Assembly: GCF_012927275.1 (NCBI RefSeq)
Contig: NZ_JABBGG010000001.1
Span: 620,001 to 684,000, forward strand
Length of the DNA stretch: 64,000 bases
DNA from: Massilia polaris
Lineage (GTDB): Bacteria > Pseudomonadota > Gammaproteobacteria > Burkholderiales > Burkholderiaceae_D
Direction of reading: 5' to 3'
Part shown: positions 13,881-21,219 of the stretch, piece by piece
Position numbering within the stretch: the stretch's first letter is position 1
Layout of the letters: every line of letters starts with the position of its first letter
The notes under the pieces: generated by a model
What the model was told of the DNA's origin: nothing
Databases searched by the model: none
Seen by the model: only the letters and a program-made list of their open reading frames with translations
Translations under genes and position numbers: made by a program

Positions 13881-14492
13881 ATGAATTCTACCCCAGAGCA
13901 GCTCCGTTTTGCATCCATTCCAGCCCACAGCGTTCGCGCCGATTTCGCCGGCGGCGGTTTGTCGTCCGATCTCGGTCCGGTTTTGTTGCGTGGCGTCGAT
14001 CTCCAGATTGGATTGACCAAGCGCCTCGCGGCTGCCTTGCCTGACCGTCGCCATCAGAGTTACGTCAGCCATTCATATCACGATATTCTGACGCAGCGCA
14101 TCTACCAAATTGGCTGCGGCTACGAGGATGGCAATGACGCGAACAGTTTGCGCCACGACCCGATGTTCAAACTTGGCGCCGCGCGCCTGCCGTTCGACGA
14201 TGATGCCGCGCTGGCGTCGGGAGCGACTATTTCGCGCTTCGAGCACGCGGCAAGCCGTCAGGACATTTACCGTGTCAGCGAAGCGCTCGTGGAACAGTAT
14301 ATTGCCAGCTTCGCCAGCCCGCCGAAGAGCCTGATTCTTGACCTCGATCACTCGGAAGATGCGTGCTACGGCCAGCAGCCGCTGGCGTTCTATAACCATC
14401 ACTATGGTTCGACCTGCTACCTGCCGCTGATGATCTTCGACGGGAAGACAGGCGGCTTGATCGCTGCCGCAGGCTTGGGCAAGGCGGCATAA
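13881..14492 (+). pseudogene. IS1380-family transposase, N-terminal part
   Basis: Encodes 196 native residues (MNSTPEQLRF...) followed by a short foreign tail (AGLGKAA) read from the IS630 side. It contains the first acidic catalytic position of the DDE domain (LDLDHSED, about residue 157) but lacks the second Asp and the Glu, which are only in the right fragment at about 20350 and 20707. It is therefore inactive. Start ATG 13881 was chosen because it begins the typical family N-terminus; an in-frame extension to 13821 exists. Confidence 0.9.
14034..14469. repeat. 436-bp direct repeat, left copy
   Basis: Identical by eye to 19804-20238 except for one T (near 14399) absent from the right copy. 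Both copies are transposase coding sequence. Recombination between them would delete about 5.77 kb and leave one IS1380 element. Confidence 0.95.
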
Positions 14493-15495
14493 GACGGCGC
14501 AAGCACTTGCCTTACGTTCGAGGATCGTTCTTGCCTGTTCGGACGGCGCCGACAGCAGCGCTGTTGCGGTCAAGCTTGCAGTGACCCAGCAGACCGTGTG
14601 CAAGTGGCGCGGTCGCTTCGTGAAGGAACGCCTCGATGGGCTGCGCGATGCGCCGCGTTCGGGGACGCCGCGCACGATAGACGATGCGCGTGTCGAGGCC
14701 GTCATCGCCAAGACGTTGGAAGGCCAGCCGAAGAATGCCACGCATTGGAGCACACGGACGATGGCACGCGAGGCGAAGCTGTCGCAATCAGCGGTCAGCC
14801 GGATTTGGCGCGCCTTCGGTTTGCAGCCCCATCGGCAGGAAACGTTCAAGCTTTCCACCGACCCGCACTTTGTTGAAAAGACCCGCGACATCGTGGGCCT
14901 GTACATGGACCCGCCCGTTAAGGCCATGGTGCTATGCGTTGATGAAAAAAGCCAGATCCAGGCGCTCGACAGAACCCAGCCCATGCTGCCGCTGGCTCCC
15001 GGCATCGCGGAGCGACGCACACATGATTACGAGCGTCACGGCACGACCACCCTGTTCGCCGCCCTCGATATCGCCACAGGCAAGGTCATCGGAGAACTAC
15101 ACCGGCGCCATCGCAGCAGTGAGTTCTTGAAATTCCTGCGCACCATTGAAGCGTCGGTTCCAAGTGATCTCGACATTCATCTGGTGATGGACAACTACGG
15201 CACACACAAGACGCTGACCATCCGCAGGTGGTTTGCCCGCCATCCCCGTTTCAAGGTCCATTTCACGCCGACCTCCGCTTCATGGCTCAACCAGGTCGAA
15301 CGCTGGTTTGCCACATTGACTGAAAAGCAGATTCGCCGCGGAACCCATCGCTCGACCCGCCAACTTGAGGATGCGATTCGCGCCTACCTCAAGATTAACA
15401 ACACTGAGCCAAAGCCGTTCATCTGGACAAAATCCGCTGACGCGATCCTGGCCAGCATTGAGAGATTTTGTTTGCGAATTTCTAACTCAGGACAC
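14470..15495 (+). mobile_element. IS630-type element, left end deleted
   Basis: About 1,026 bp of an IS630-family element. The left end and the first codons of the transposase are missing, with coding homology beginning directly at the junction with the IS1380 fragment. The right end appears to be at CTAACTCAGGACAC, followed by TA at 15496-15497, the target dinucleotide of IS630/Tc1-mariner elements. With only one end left it should be immobile. Confidence 0.82.
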
Positions 15496-15498
15496 TAG
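14470..15498 (+). pseudogene. IS630-family transposase, 5'-truncated
   Basis: The frame is open from the junction ([17 protein letters not shown], typical of residues about 15-30 of the family) through to TAG 15496-15498, with about 340 codons left. A GTG at 14581 would give a 305-residue product lacking the first DNA-binding helices. Catalytic DDE residues are visible: D in [10 protein letters not shown] in [10 protein letters not shown] and E in WLNQVERWF. The stop codon is formed partly by the target TA outside the element. No in-frame ATG precedes the HTH region, so a functional product is unlikely. Confidence 0.85.
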
Positions 15499-15507
15499 GA
15501 GCATGTC

Positions 15508-15843
15508 ATGCAAAAATTTAACCGCGCAACTTTCGTCCTGATCACCGCCCTGCTGGGCGGCGCCGCTGGCGCCGCTGGCCTGACCAACACCGGTGCCGAT
15601 TATGGCTACGTTGCGCTGACCGCACCAGTCGACCGCACCATCGTGATCGACGCGTCCACCAAAGTCGTCAACGTCACCAACGGCGAAACCGTGGAATTCA
15701 AGATTGACGGCCAAAGCATCCGCTGGCACTTCAATACCTTCCACCGCGAGAGCGTGCTCGATCTGTCCAAGATCGTCCCGCAAGCTGCGCAGGCCGCCAA
15801 TGTGCGCGTGTACGTCGCCGCCAACCCGCTGTACCAAAGCTAA
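15508..15843 (+). CDS. CzcE-family periplasmic metal-binding-like protein
   Basis: A 111-residue protein with a signal peptide (cleavage near AAGAAG, about 21-25) and a compact beta-sandwich core: VDRTIVIDASTKVVNVTNGETVEF, then WHFNTF and VRVYVAANPLY. This pattern is that of the CzcE family, whose founding member binds copper in the periplasm of Cupriavidus. No czc efflux genes accompany it. Its ribosome-binding site AGGAG (15497-15501) sits right at the right edge of the IS630-type element, so its own promoter has been displaced and any expression would come from the element. Metal binding is inferred. Confidence 0.78.
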   Translation: MQKFNRATFVLITALLGGAAGAAGLTNTGADYGYVALTAPVDRTIVIDASTKVVNVTNGETVEFKIDGQSIRWHFNTFHRESVLDLSKIVPQAAQAANVRVYVAANPLYQS

Positions 15844-15878
15844 GACGCACGAGCCCTTGCGGCGGGTGGTAGCGCGGC

Positions 15879-16868
15879 TTATTGCTGCAAACGCAAACCA
15901 TCTTCCGCGAATGTCAACGGCCCAAGGTAGTTTTGGCGTATGGACTTGGTAACGGCCTCGCGGTTTCCATCCACGGCAGGCGAGATATGACTCAGCAGCA
16001 GCCCACCTGCCCTGGCCTGCTGGGCAATTCTCCCAATGTCGGACGGTGAGGTATGCAAGGTGTAGAGTATCGCCGGTGCACCGGGAGGATCCAGCACCAC
16101 GGTGTTAAACACCAGTAGCTGTGTACCTTGCGCGATAGAGCGCAGCGCAGCATGGCCCAGAGGATCGATATCTCCGCTGAAGGTGATGCTCTTGTCTTTG
16201 TAATCCACACGGTAGATGACGGCAGGCGCATCGCGGTGATGTCCCGCAATAGCGCTGATGACCAGGCCGTCCTTGTTCACGATGACGCTGGGCGCGCGGC
16301 CCGCTTGGCGTGCCGCGAACAGGCTATTTGCTGTGAAAGTAATCGGCGCGGAGAAATCGCTCAGATAGCTGAACGCGCCCTGCTTTCCAAACATCAGGTC
16401 GATGTAGCGGCTTGTCGAGGGAAATATCGCAGCCGTTTCACCGGCCTTGTCTTTGCCACCCGTACTGCCACTCGGACCAAACACCTGGAACGCGATGTTG
16501 CCGCGCGTGCTGACTGCGCGCGCTTTCACCAAACCTGGCAAGCCGCCTGCGTGGTCAGCATGCAGATGGGTCAGTAACACAATGTCCATCCTGGCCAGCG
16601 CCAGGTTCGCCTCGCCCAAGCGCACAAACGTGCCAGGTCCCGCGTCCACCAGGATGCGCGGCGTACCGTCCAATAGCACCACATATCCAGCACCTGCACG
16701 TCCAGTGGCGCCGGGGCCGCCGGAACCAAGTACGACCAGCTCCAGCGCAGCGACGGACGGTGTTGCGTCTTGCGCGGCGCACAGCTGCGGCATGCCTATC
16801 AAGGCGGTCGACAAGATGGCGGCCAATACATCTACCTGGGGCAGTCGCAATCGCTGAAAAAAGTCCAT
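15879..16868 (-). CDS. Metallo-beta-lactamase-fold hydrolase, exported
   Basis: A 329-residue protein with an N-terminal hydrophobic signal (VLAAILSTALIGMPQLCAAQ). The metal motif THLHADHAGG (HxHxDH) lies at about 103-112, preceded by LGSGGPGATGRAGAGY and VDAGPGTF. Further His/Asp ligands are probably in SGDIDPLGH (about 233) and LSHISPAVDG near the end. The layout resembles the RNase Z/arylsulfatase-like branch, but a signal peptide suggests a periplasmic small-molecule hydrolase. The ATG at 16868 with GGAG upstream was preferred over a TTG at 16886. It is convergent with the CzcE-like gene and follows the helicase in the same direction after about 40 bp. Confidence 0.85.
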   Translation of the reverse strand: MDFFQRLRLPQVDVLAAILSTALIGMPQLCAAQDATPSVAALELVVLGSGGPGATGRAGAGYVVLLDGTPRILVDAGPGTFVRLGEANLALARMDIVLLTHLHADHAGGLPGLVKARAVSTRGNIAFQVFGPSGSTGGKDKAGETAAIFPSTSRYIDLMFGKQGAFSYLSDFSAPITFTANSLFAARQAGRAPSVIVNKDGLVISAIAGHHRDAPAVIYRVDYKDKSITFSGDIDPLGHAALRSIAQGTQLLVFNTVVLDPPGAPAILYTLHTSPSDIGRIAQQARAGGLLLSHISPAVDGNREAVTKSIRQNYLGPLTFAEDGLRLQQ

Positions 16869-16908
16869 GATTTCTCCGGCTATCAATTGAAATGAGTTCC
16901 CGCGCCTG

Positions 16909-18888
16909 TCAGCGGAAGCGCTTGGGCTGCTTGCGGCGGGTGGCGGCGTTCTGCTGCTGCAGCAGGGAGTCGACGCGCTCCGAGGCCATGCGCGACAGGC
17001 TTTGCGCCAGCTCGATGTCGGGGAAATGCTCGGGCAAGCGGTAGCCCAGCCACGCGTAGGCAGAGTACAGGCGGCAAGTATCCTCCACTTCCTGCCGGCT
17101 ACAGCGGAACAGCGCGAAGTCGTCCTGCTTAAGGCGCGTCACTTTACCGCGCGACAGCGAAGTGGCCCAGTGTTCCCACGCGCGCTGCAGCGACAACACC
17201 TTGCTCGACACCGGCACCAGCGACAGCGTGAACTTGTCGGCCACCGACAGCTCCAGGCTGTCCAGCCAGGCCGCGCGCGTCGACTGGTCCTCCGTGATGC
17301 GCGGGTAGAAGAAGCCGTCCGGCACATCGATGTTGTACACGAAGCGCTTGAGCAGCTTGGCAAGCGAGGTTTCGCTGGTGACCGAGGCGATGCGGTGCAG
17401 GTGCTCCAGGGTCGGCGCCACCGAAAAGCCGCTGGCGTTCAGCGGCGCCAGTTTCTCCTTCAGCAGCGCGCGCATCACCTGGTGCGTGTTGTCGTCGTAG
17501 CCGGCCACCAGGCCTTCCTCGTGGATGCCGTAGCGCCCTGCGCGGCCGGCAATCTGGCGCGCCAGAGAAGCCGAGATTTCCTCCTCCTCGTAGCCGTTGT
17601 ACTTGACCGAGGTGGTCATCACGATGCGCGAGATCGGCATGTTCAAGCCCATCGCGATCGCGTCCGTGCCCACCACCACATCGGCCTGACCGTCGCGGAA
17701 ACGCTGCGCCTGCGCGCGCCGCACTTCGGGCGACAGGTTGCCGTACACGGTGGCGACCGACAGCCCGGCCTCGGTCGCCATGTCGCGCCACATCAGCACG
17801 TCGCGGCGTGAGAAAGCGATCACCGCGTCGCCCTTGCGCAGGCCACGGATCTTGCGCACCGCGCCTGGCTCCATCGACAGCGGCGCCTTGCGCTTCAGGA
17901 TGTGCACCTCCAGCTGGCACTCCAGCCGCTCGGCCAGCGCTTCGATCGCGCGGCGTGCCTCGGGCGCGCCAAGCAGGTAGATGGTGCGGGCCGGCGCGCC
18001 GCACACGGCGGCGGTCCAGGCGGCGCCCCGGTCGCGGTCGGCCAGCATCTGGATCTCATCGATCACCGCCACGTCCACCGGCGTGCGCGTGTCCAGCATT
18101 TCCACCGTGCTGGCCACGTGCGTGGCGCCCTCGGCGATGCGGCGCTCCTCACCGGTGACCAGGCTCACCGCCAGCGGCTTGCCGTGCGGGGCGAAGGCCT
18201 GCAGGCGCTCATAGTTCTCCAGCGCCAGCAGCCGCAGCGGCGCCAGGTAAATGCCGCTCGGCGCCTTGGCCAGCGCTTCGATGGCGCGGTGCGTCTTGCC
18301 GGAGTTGGTCGGCCCCAGCAAGGCGATGAAGCGGCGCGGCAGACGGCGCGCCACCTCGAAAGACTCCGGATACTCGGCCAAGTTGATGCTTTGCTTGGTG
18401 CGCTCGGCATGGCGCTCCTCGCGCTGACGCTCGATGGCGTACTCCAGTCGCTGGCGGATGCGCCCGAACACCACGCTGGCCATTTCCGAGGTCTGCAAAT
18501 CGGACAGCGTGTGCAAAAAGCTCATCGGGTCCAGGCCGAAATCGTCGCACTCCAGCGCCATCTCGCGCACGAAGGCGGCGGTAGCGGCGCGCAGCTCGTC
18601 CACGGCCTGCTCGCCGGTGCGCTCGCGCAGCAGCTGGGCGCGGTCGTCTGCGCTCAACTTGCGCCATTTGGACGGCTTGGCCAGCACGCCTTGCGCCGGC
18701 ACCAGCTGGTACGGCACGCGCAGATCCTCCTCCGCCACCGTGCCGGAGAAGCGCAGGAACACGCGGCCCTCCATTTTGACCAGCTGGATGCCCCGGGCCG
18801 GCAGACCCAAGTCGCGGCACAGCACGTCGTCGCTGCCGTGATCGTCGTCGTGGTCGGCCGGGGTGGACGGGGGAAAATTGGATGTCAT
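16909..18888 (-). CDS. SUV3-type DExH-box RNA helicase
   Basis: About 659 residues. Walker A is GPTNSGKT (about 213-220), motif II is DEIQM, motif VI is QIAGRAGRYG, with GTDAIAMGLN (motif V) between. The C-terminal part carries the SUV3-like helical region (VADKFTLSLVPV). SUV3 is the eukaryotic mitochondrial degradosome helicase, and bacterial homologues are patchily distributed and little studied; RNA unwinding is inferred. The N-terminus before the ATPase (about 1-205) contains no catalytic domain I recognise. ATG 18888 was chosen; an in-frame ATG at 18939 would add 17 residues. It is divergent from yigZ over 89 bp. Confidence 0.85.
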   Translation of the reverse strand: MTSNFPPSTPADHDDDHGSDDVLCRDLGLPARGIQLVKMEGRVFLRFSGTVAEEDLRVPYQLVPAQGVLAKPSKWRKLSADDRAQLLRERTGEQAVDELRAATAAFVREMALECDDFGLDPMSFLHTLSDLQTSEMASVVFGRIRQRLEYAIERQREERHAERTKQSINLAEYPESFEVARRLPRRFIALLGPTNSGKTHRAIEALAKAPSGIYLAPLRLLALENYERLQAFAPHGKPLAVSLVTGEERRIAEGATHVASTVEMLDTRTPVDVAVIDEIQMLADRDRGAAWTAAVCGAPARTIYLLGAPEARRAIEALAERLECQLEVHILKRKAPLSMEPGAVRKIRGLRKGDAVIAFSRRDVLMWRDMATEAGLSVATVYGNLSPEVRRAQAQRFRDGQADVVVGTDAIAMGLNMPISRIVMTTSVKYNGYEEEEISASLARQIAGRAGRYGIHEEGLVAGYDDNTHQVMRALLKEKLAPLNASGFSVAPTLEHLHRIASVTSETSLAKLLKRFVYNIDVPDGFFYPRITEDQSTRAAWLDSLELSVADKFTLSLVPVSSKVLSLQRAWEHWATSLSRGKVTRLKQDDFALFRCSRQEVEDTCRLYSAYAWLGYRLPEHFPDIELAQSLSRMASERVDSLLQQQNAATRRKQPKRFR

Positions 18889-18977
18889 CTCAAAACGCTC
18901 GTGTGGACTGGAGTGGGGTTGCAGGGTATTCTGCACCATTCAACGCTTCAAGCTGGTGCTGGTACACCGTATTATCA

Positions 18978-19580
18978 ATGCCTCAAACAATCACCGCAGC
19001 CGCGCACAGCGAGCTGATTATCAAAAAAAGCCGCTTCATCTGCTGCGTCCAGCCCATGACCGACCGCGCCACCGCCCAGGCGGTGGTGGCCGCGCTGTGG
19101 GAACAACATCCGGGCGCGGCCCACGTGTGCTGGGCACTGCTGGCCGGTGGCCAGTCGGCGGCCGTCGACGACGGCGAGCCCAGTGGCACAGCCGGCCGGC
19201 CCATGCTCGACGTGCTGCGCCACCAGGACCTGGAAGGCGTGCTGGCTACCGTGGTGCGCTACTTCGGCGGCGTGAAGCTGGGCGCCGGCGGCCTGGTGCG
19301 CGCCTATACCGACAGCGTGGCGCAAGCCCTGCTCAAAACGGAGAAGGCCGCCATAGTACGTTTGCGCACGCTGCGCTGCAAGGTGCCATATGCCATGGAA
19401 GGCATGTTGCGGCGCGAAATCGAGGCCGCGCGCGCCACGCTGGAGCAGGTCGAGCATGGCGACGACGTGACCCTGGCCTTCAGTCTGCCGGACGCGGCCG
19501 CCGCGGCGCTGCAGGCCAGCCTGAGCGAAGCGGGCCACGGCCGCATCCTCTGGCTGGCAGATGACGATGCAATCGAATAG
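18978..19580 (+). CDS. YigZ/IMPACT family protein
   Basis: A 200-residue protein of the UPF0029/IMPACT family. The family signature VVRYFGGVKLGAGGLVRAYTD is at about 94-114 and the second alpha/beta domain follows. The eukaryotic relative IMPACT modulates translation stress signalling; the bacterial protein's role is unknown, with ribosome or RNA binding proposed from structure. ATG 18978 begins MPQTITAAAHSELIIKKSRF, where family homology starts. It lies between the divergent helicase and a tRNA-Lys gene. Confidence 0.9.
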   Translation: MPQTITAAAHSELIIKKSRFICCVQPMTDRATAQAVVAALWEQHPGAAHVCWALLAGGQSAAVDDGEPSGTAGRPMLDVLRHQDLEGVLATVVRYFGGVKLGAGGLVRAYTDSVAQALLKTEKAAIVRLRTLRCKVPYAMEGMLRREIEAARATLEQVEHGDDVTLAFSLPDAAAAALQASLSEAGHGRILWLADDDAIE

Positions 19581-19657
19581 AACGCGCCGTAGCATTTTCC
19601 AGCCCTTCACCATCCCTTGCCAACTCGGCGGGGCCGCCATTTAATGTGGCCCCTTTC

Positions 19658-19733
19658 GGGTCGTTAGCTCAGCTGGTAGAGCAGCGGACTTTTAATCCGT
19701 TGGTCGCAGGTTCGAATCCCGCACGGCCTACCA
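19658..19733 (+). tRNA. tRNA-Lys (anticodon TTT)
   Basis: A 76-nt sequence folding as a full cloverleaf: acceptor GGGTCGT with ACGGCCT (two G-T wobbles), D-arm TAGCTCAGCTGGTAGAGCA, anticodon loop CTTTTAA, T-arm with GGTTCGAATCC, and genome-encoded ACCA at the 3' end. It lies inside the insertion, unusual for a housekeeping tRNA. Confidence 0.97.
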
Positions 19734-19746
19734 CGAATTAGTACGA

Positions 19747-19777
19747 AGCCCACGAATTTGCGTTCGTGGGCTTTTTG
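19747..19777 (+). terminator. Intrinsic terminator of tRNA-Lys
   Basis: A 10-bp perfect stem (AGCCCACGAA with TTCGTGGGCT), 6-base loop, followed by TTTTT. It sits 13 bases after the tRNA. Confidence 0.92.
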
Positions 19778-19803
19778 CTTTCTGGTCGCTTTGGAAAAGG
19801 TCC

Positions 19804-20238
19804 GCCTTGCCTGACCGTCGCCATCAGAGTTACGTCAGCCATTCATATCACGATATTCTGACGCAGCGCATCTACCAAATTGGCTGCGGCTACGAGGATG
19901 GCAATGACGCGAACAGTTTGCGCCACGACCCGATGTTCAAACTTGGCGCCGCGCGCCTGCCGTTCGACGATGATGCCGCGCTGGCGTCGGGAGCGACTAT
20001 TTCGCGCTTCGAGCACGCGGCAAGCCGTCAGGACATTTACCGTGTCAGCGAAGCGCTCGTGGAACAGTATATTGCCAGCTTCGCCAGCCCGCCGAAGAGC
20101 CTGATTCTTGACCTCGATCACTCGGAAGATGCGTGCTACGGCCAGCAGCCGCTGGCGTTCTATAACCACACTATGGTTCGACCTGCTACCTGCCGCTGAT
20201 GATCTTCGACGGGAAGACAGGCGGCTTGATCGCTGCCG
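19804..20238. repeat. 435-bp direct repeat, right copy
   Basis: Matches 14034-14469 by eye with one base missing (near 20168). The base before it differs from the left copy, defining the 5' truncation point of this IS1380 fragment, 26 bp beyond the tRNA-Lys terminator. Confidence 0.95.
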
Positions 20239-21032
20239 TTCTTCGACCCGGCAAGCGGCCATTTGGCGACGAGAACGCGATGATCATGCGCCGTGTTTTA
20301 AAACTGATTCGCCTCCATTTCCCCGATACCCATATTCTCGTTCGGGGCGACGGCCACTTCAGCGGACCTGAACTGATGGGCCTCATCGACAGCATGCCGA
20401 ACATCGACTTCATTTTCGGCTTCTCCTGCAACGTCAAGCTGCTTGAGATGGCCGAGCCCACGAGACTTCGTGCCATCGACCAGTGGGTAGCAGCGCAATC
20501 CCAGGACGTGGTGCCGAATGCCTTGCGCCTGTTCGACGAGTTTGATTACAAGGCCCGCTCATGGCCGAGGGCATGGCGGGTATTGATGAAGGCCGAAGTC
20601 ATGGCGCTCGGCGAGAACACACGCTTCATCGTGACCTCGCTTCCCGGACTCGATGCGGGCACGCTGTACGAAGACATTTATTGCGGGCGCGGTCAAGCCG
20701 AAAACCATATCAAGCATCTCAAGGACGATCTGGCCGCCGACCGCACTTCCTGTACCAGCTTTCTCGCCAACTGCATGCGCCTTCTGCTGCATGCCGCCGC
20801 TTATATCTTGCACCAGCAACTGAGAACGCAGGCACTGCAGCATACCGCGCTGTCGCAGGCGCAACCATCAACGGTCATCTCCAAACTGTTCAAGATCGCC
20901 GTGCAGGTCAGGCAGTACAAGAACAAGATCGTCCTTCATCTGCCGAGCGCGTGCCCGGTCAAACATCTGCTGCGGACCTTGACCGAGCGTCTGTATCTGC
21001 CGACACCGGCAAGCTTCTTCAACTCGTCCTGA
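19807..21032 (+). pseudogene. IS1380-family transposase, 5'-truncated and frameshifted
   Basis: The first frame (to 20199) matches residues about 53-175 of the family, then one missing base after FYNH shifts it out of frame. The native frame resumes at about 20199 ([23 protein letters not shown]) and ends at 21032. The later catalytic residues are here: Asp in LVRGDGHFSG and Glu in GRGQAENHIKHLKDD. Joined in frame with the left fragment the full protein would be 460 residues. It is inactive as it stands. Confidence 0.9.
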
Positions 21033-21198
21033 GTAAGCCACGTCCGGTCTGCCGAGAACTGACCACCCCACCGTCATCCATCAACCTCATGCCGCTCCAT
21101 TTGACGTCCCGTTTAGTTGGGTAGGGGAGCTATTGCCCGCGCCGTCACAATCGCTGTCGAGGAAGTCCTGTATCGATGAGCCGGCGCCGTAGTGGCAG

Positions 21199-21215
21199 TT
21201 TATGAAACATCCAGG
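21199..21215. repeat. Right terminal inverted repeat of the IS1380-type element
   Basis: TTTATGAAACATCCAGG; its complement matches the left end at 14 of 17 positions. It is followed at once by CTAG. Confidence 0.85.
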
Positions 21216-21219
21216 CTAG
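21216..21219. repeat. Target-site duplication CTAG, right copy
   Basis: Second copy of the 4-base duplication; joining through one CTAG restores the reading frame of the interrupted gene. Confidence 0.92.

Larger units (their letters stand above)
13780..14469 (+). mobile_element. IS1380-type element, left (5') fragment
   Basis: The first 690 bp of the element: left inverted repeat, about 84 bp of leader, and the 5' part of the transposase gene. Homology with the right fragment stops abruptly after base 14469, where the truncated IS630-type element begins. Adding 20239-21215 to this fragment would give a 1,667-bp element, a normal size for the family. Confidence 0.9.
13780..21215. mobile_element. 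IS1380-bounded 7.4-kb insertion with chromosome-like cargo
   Basis: A 7,436-bp insertion bounded by imperfect 17-bp inverted repeats (13780-13796 and 21199-21215, 14 of 17 matching) and flanked by CTAG duplications. From left: 5' part of an IS1380-type element, a 5'-truncated IS630-type element, czcE-like gene, MBL-fold hydrolase, SUV3-type helicase, yigZ, tRNA-Lys, and the 3' part of the same IS1380-type element. Neither IS1380 fragment encodes a full transposase, so self-mobility is lost. The two fragments share a 436-bp direct repeat. It may be a decayed composite transposon or a single-crossover integration of a circle into an IS1380 copy already in the gene. Confidence 0.9.
19804..21215 (+). 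mobile_element. IS1380-type element, right (3') fragment
   Basis: 1,412 bp lacking the left end and the first 51 transposase codons but keeping the rest of the gene, 183 bp of 3' non-coding sequence and the right inverted repeat (21199-21215). Between 21033 and 21198 I see no gene. Confidence 0.9.

Noticed and set aside
19658-19733. tRNA-Lys as an attachment site for an integrative element
   Set aside because: No second copy of the tRNA 3' end and no integrase gene are found at the other boundary; the ends are IS1380 termini instead.
15496-19803. A new defence island (helicase plus MBL-fold nuclease-like protein)
   Set aside because: The MBL protein has a signal peptide, the genes are not one operon (helicase and hydrolase leftward, others rightward), and no known defence partner is present.
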